Positions 23,507-25,452 of a DNA stretch of 25,452 nt are shown in pieces (within the stretch, counting starts at the first letter, position 1; every line of letters starts with the position of its first letter). A model generated the notes under the pieces. The model was not told the DNA's origin and searched no databases. It saw nothing but the letters and a program-made list of their open reading frames with translations. The position numbers were made by a program, and so were the translations under genes. The stretch is from positions 1 through 25,452 of IMG/VR virus record IMGVR_UViG_3300027580_000018; one strand, 5' to 3'. Source of the DNA: a virus.

Positions 23507-24652
23507 TTATAGTTTATTCCTTAATTTTTCCCCTAACATAGCTGTTTCACTTCTTTCATTTTCTTTAAGTTTCACACAACCAAAATTACTTTCACCTTTT
23601 AAATTATTACAAGTAAATGTTATTCCGTTATAATATTTATGTAAATTAGGATTATCTATTTGATTAGGGTCTCCTATCAATACTAATTTACTACCTTTAC
23701 CTACTCTTTCTATTATTTGTGGAACTCTATCTGGTGAAATATCAGAAAATTCATCAATAATAAACAAAGTATTTTTTATATCTCTACCCTTGATAGTAGA
23801 TAAAGGTTGTACATCCAACATTTGAAACTGTGTAGTTGAAGCATTATCTTTAAATGGCTCTAAATAAGGAGCATATTTTTCATTAACTTCACCAGGTAAT
23901 ATACCCAAATGCTCGTCTTTATACCCAATTTCTACTTTAGGTCTAGTTACTAATATTTTTTCATACATATCTTTATTAAACATCTTTAATGCAGTTCTTA
24001 CAGCTAGAGAAGTCTTACCTGTACCATATTTACCCCATATAGTAACTAAAGGAACTGTTGAATCCATTAATAAATCATATGCCATTAGTTGTTGTCTATT
24101 CAATTTAAAATCTTTTGATATAAAGTATCTACTTTTTTCCCAATCAACTTTAAATAATTTATCATCTCTTTTTCTTAATATAACCTTATCTGAGTCTAAA
24201 AATTGATTTTCTTTTAAATCAATGTCTATATCATCACAATTTATAAAACCTTTATTATAAGCTCTATCTATTAAGTGGTCAGGTAAATTATATTTTACGA
24301 TTCCTGAATATATGTCTTTAACTGGAGTATAATATTCTATACTTTTTAAAAAATTAATACCTCTTAAATATAATAAACTATCTTGTGTTATTAATTTATA
24401 GTTATTTCTTAAACAAACCTCTATCAACATATCATCTGTCTCTTTTAATGGTATTTTAGAATCATCTATTATCTTTAAACTTTCTTTTCTTTTAATTATA
24501 TTTCTGATAGCTTTTCTTATTTTATAGTTTAATCTATTCTTTCTTTTTAAGTTTTCTAATTCTTCAATAATACTATGGGTTATAGCAACTTCATCTTCTA
24601 ATAATACCTCTGGATAATCTATTATCACATTAGTATCATAAACTTTTTTCAT
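23507..24652 (-). CDS. PIN-PhoH family ATPase (PhoH2-like)
   Basis: A 381-residue protein with ATG at 24652 after GGGAGTGTACTT. The N-terminal PIN domain (about 1-110) shows the acidic ribonuclease residues Asp6 (VYDTN), Glu30/31, Asp73/74 (KETDDML) and Asp91 (TQDS). The C-terminal PhoH ATPase has Walker A GKYGTGKTS (207-215), a second motif VTRPKVEIGY, Walker B LFIIDEFSD (296-304), LIGDPNQID and a sensor arginine in ENERSETAM. This is the PhoH2 architecture, described as an RNA helicase with RNase activity in its toxin-antitoxin forms. In phages PhoH genes are common and lie near replication genes. The role here is not known beyond RNA metabolism. Confidence 0.9.
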   Translation of the reverse strand: MKKVYDTNVIIDYPEVLLEDEVAITHSIIEELENLKRKNRLNYKIRKAIRNIIKRKESLKIIDDSKIPLKETDDMLIEVCLRNNYKLITQDSLLYLRGINFLKSIEYYTPVKDIYSGIVKYNLPDHLIDRAYNKGFINCDDIDIDLKENQFLDSDKVILRKRDDKLFKVDWEKSRYFISKDFKLNRQQLMAYDLLMDSTVPLVTIWGKYGTGKTSLAVRTALKMFNKDMYEKILVTRPKVEIGYKDEHLGILPGEVNEKYAPYLEPFKDNASTTQFQMLDVQPLSTIKGRDIKNTLFIIDEFSDISPDRVPQIIERVGKGSKLVLIGDPNQIDNPNLHKYYNGITFTCNNLKGESNFGCVKLKENERSETAMLGEKLRNKL

Positions 24653-24670
24653 AAGTACACTCCCTATTAA

Positions 24671-25452
24671 TTATTTAGCTTCAAAGTAATTTTTACCTGT
24701 ATCCATACTTACAGTTAAGTCAACTAAAGTATCCACTTTTTCTTTAAAAGGATTTTCCATTTCTTTATTAATATACTTTAAAGATTCTTCTAAATTCTTT
24801 TTTGGTACTTGAAGAACTATTTCATCGTGAACTTGCATTAATTGTTGAACTCCTAGTCTATTTAATTCCTTACTATTTTCAATATTAACCTGTGCTTGCA
24901 TTATTACATCAGATGAACTTGATTGAATTTTCCCATTAGTTGCTAATCTTTCACCATAACTTCTATACTTATCTTGTTTAGAATTAATTTCTGGTATCCA
25001 TATTTTTCTTCCTAATATAGATTTTACATACTCATTCTTTCTTGCCCTTTTAATCTGCTTATCAATTAAATCTTCAACTCCCTTATAAGATTCAAAGTAC
25101 CTTTTATAAATAGTTTTAGCTAAATCCTGTCCAGAATAAGCATTATACTCACTTTGTAAATCTTTATCTTCTAAATCTACACCAAAATCCATTAGAGTGT
25201 AATAAAGAGTGTGTGGAGACATTCCATACATTAAGGCAAAGTTAAGCGTCTTGCCTATATTTCTTTCTGTTGGATATAACTTTTTAGCTTCATCTGGATG
25301 ACAATCTAAACCTAATACATTTACAGCAGTAGCTCCATGACTATCATGCCCTTCTTTGAATGTTTTTAATAATTTATCATCACCACTAAAATGTGCTAAT
25401 AACTTCATTTCTAAATTATCATAATCAGATGCAATCATTATATAACCTTTAT
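24671..25452 (-). CDS. DNA polymerase I family (family A), C-terminal part
   Basis: The visible 260 codons are the palm and fingers of a family A DNA polymerase; the reading frame runs off the right edge (the ATG at 25438 lies inside motif A, so it is not the real start). Motif A is IASDYDNLEMKLLAHFSGD with the catalytic Asp. The O-helix is TERNIGKTLNFALMYGMS, with the equivalents of E. coli Arg754, Lys758, Phe762 and Tyr766. Motif C is MQVHDEIVLQV with His-Asp-Glu. Two departures are seen: NFA instead of NFG, and IQSSSSDVI where IQGTAADII is usual. It is the replicative polymerase and ends 18 bases before the PhoH gene. Confidence 0.95.
   Translation of the reverse strand, partial: KGYIMIASDYDNLEMKLLAHFSGDDKLLKTFKEGHDSHGATAVNVLGLDCHPDEAKKLYPTERNIGKTLNFALMYGMSPHTLYYTLMDFGVDLEDKDLQSEYNAYSGQDLAKTIYKRYFESYKGVEDLIDKQIKRARKNEYVKSILGRKIWIPEINSKQDKYRSYGERLATNGKIQSSSSDVIMQAQVNIENSKELNRLGVQQLMQVHDEIVLQVPKKNLEESLKYINKEMENPFKEKVDTLVDLTVSMDTGKNYFEAK

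Noticed and set aside
1-25452. tRNA genes, insertion sequences, integrase or lysis cassette
   Set aside because: No cloverleaf, transposase motif, recombinase motif, endolysin or holin pattern was found in the window; these may lie outside it.

Overview
This window reads as about 25 kb of an A+T-rich tailed bacteriophage (class Caudoviricetes). Every gene is on the minus strand, so the functional order runs from the right end to the left. Long gapless gene runs, short stop/start overlaps, strong AGGAGG/AGGTGA ribosome binding sites, occasional TTG starts and a standard stop code suggest a phage of a low-GC Bacillota-like host. The host itself cannot be named. No tail sheath gene is seen and the tape measure is long, so a siphovirus is the best guess. 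The tail tip continues past the left edge and the replication genes past the right edge. No integrase, lysis gene, tRNA or CRISPR array is visible.

Replication and regulation block (25452 to 22610): C-terminal part of a family A DNA polymerase, a PIN-PhoH ATPase, a small two-helix membrane protein and a sigma-factor-like protein. The block ends in a strong intrinsic terminator. The next roughly 300 bases hold no gene. They contain two promoter-like sites sharing an ATTTATTACC box above a perfect TATAAT, each with the -10 nested in an inverted repeat, separated by an extremely A+T-rich tract. This looks like an early-to-late switch, with the sigma-like protein as an obvious candidate driver.

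Packaging and head block (22308 to 13579): a 52-residue zinc ribbon, an HTH-metallophosphoesterase, a zinc-ribbon putative small terminase, large terminase, portal, a protease-scaffold fusion, a decoration-like protein, the major capsid protein, tandem hairpins, and a small zinc-finger protein.

Connector and tail block (13566 to 1): adaptor-like protein, an 89-residue unknown, two proteins with tail-tube-like features flanking a 54-residue coiled-coil protein, and the tail assembly chaperone pair G and G-T. The pair is joined by a textbook -1 frameshift site (A AAA AAC plus hairpin). After a terminator-like hairpin come a small structural protein, head closure, an HK97 gp10-like protein and a tail terminator, then the 1914-residue tape measure and tail-tip proteins. 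Placing the neck genes after the tube and chaperone genes departs from the usual siphophage order.

Points most worth checking: the frameshift site, the paired nested promoters, the rearranged neck cassette, a possible AUC start for the portal, and an internal Shine-Dalgarno/ATG in the protease gene that could make a separate scaffold. All functions are read from motifs and gene order without database searches.
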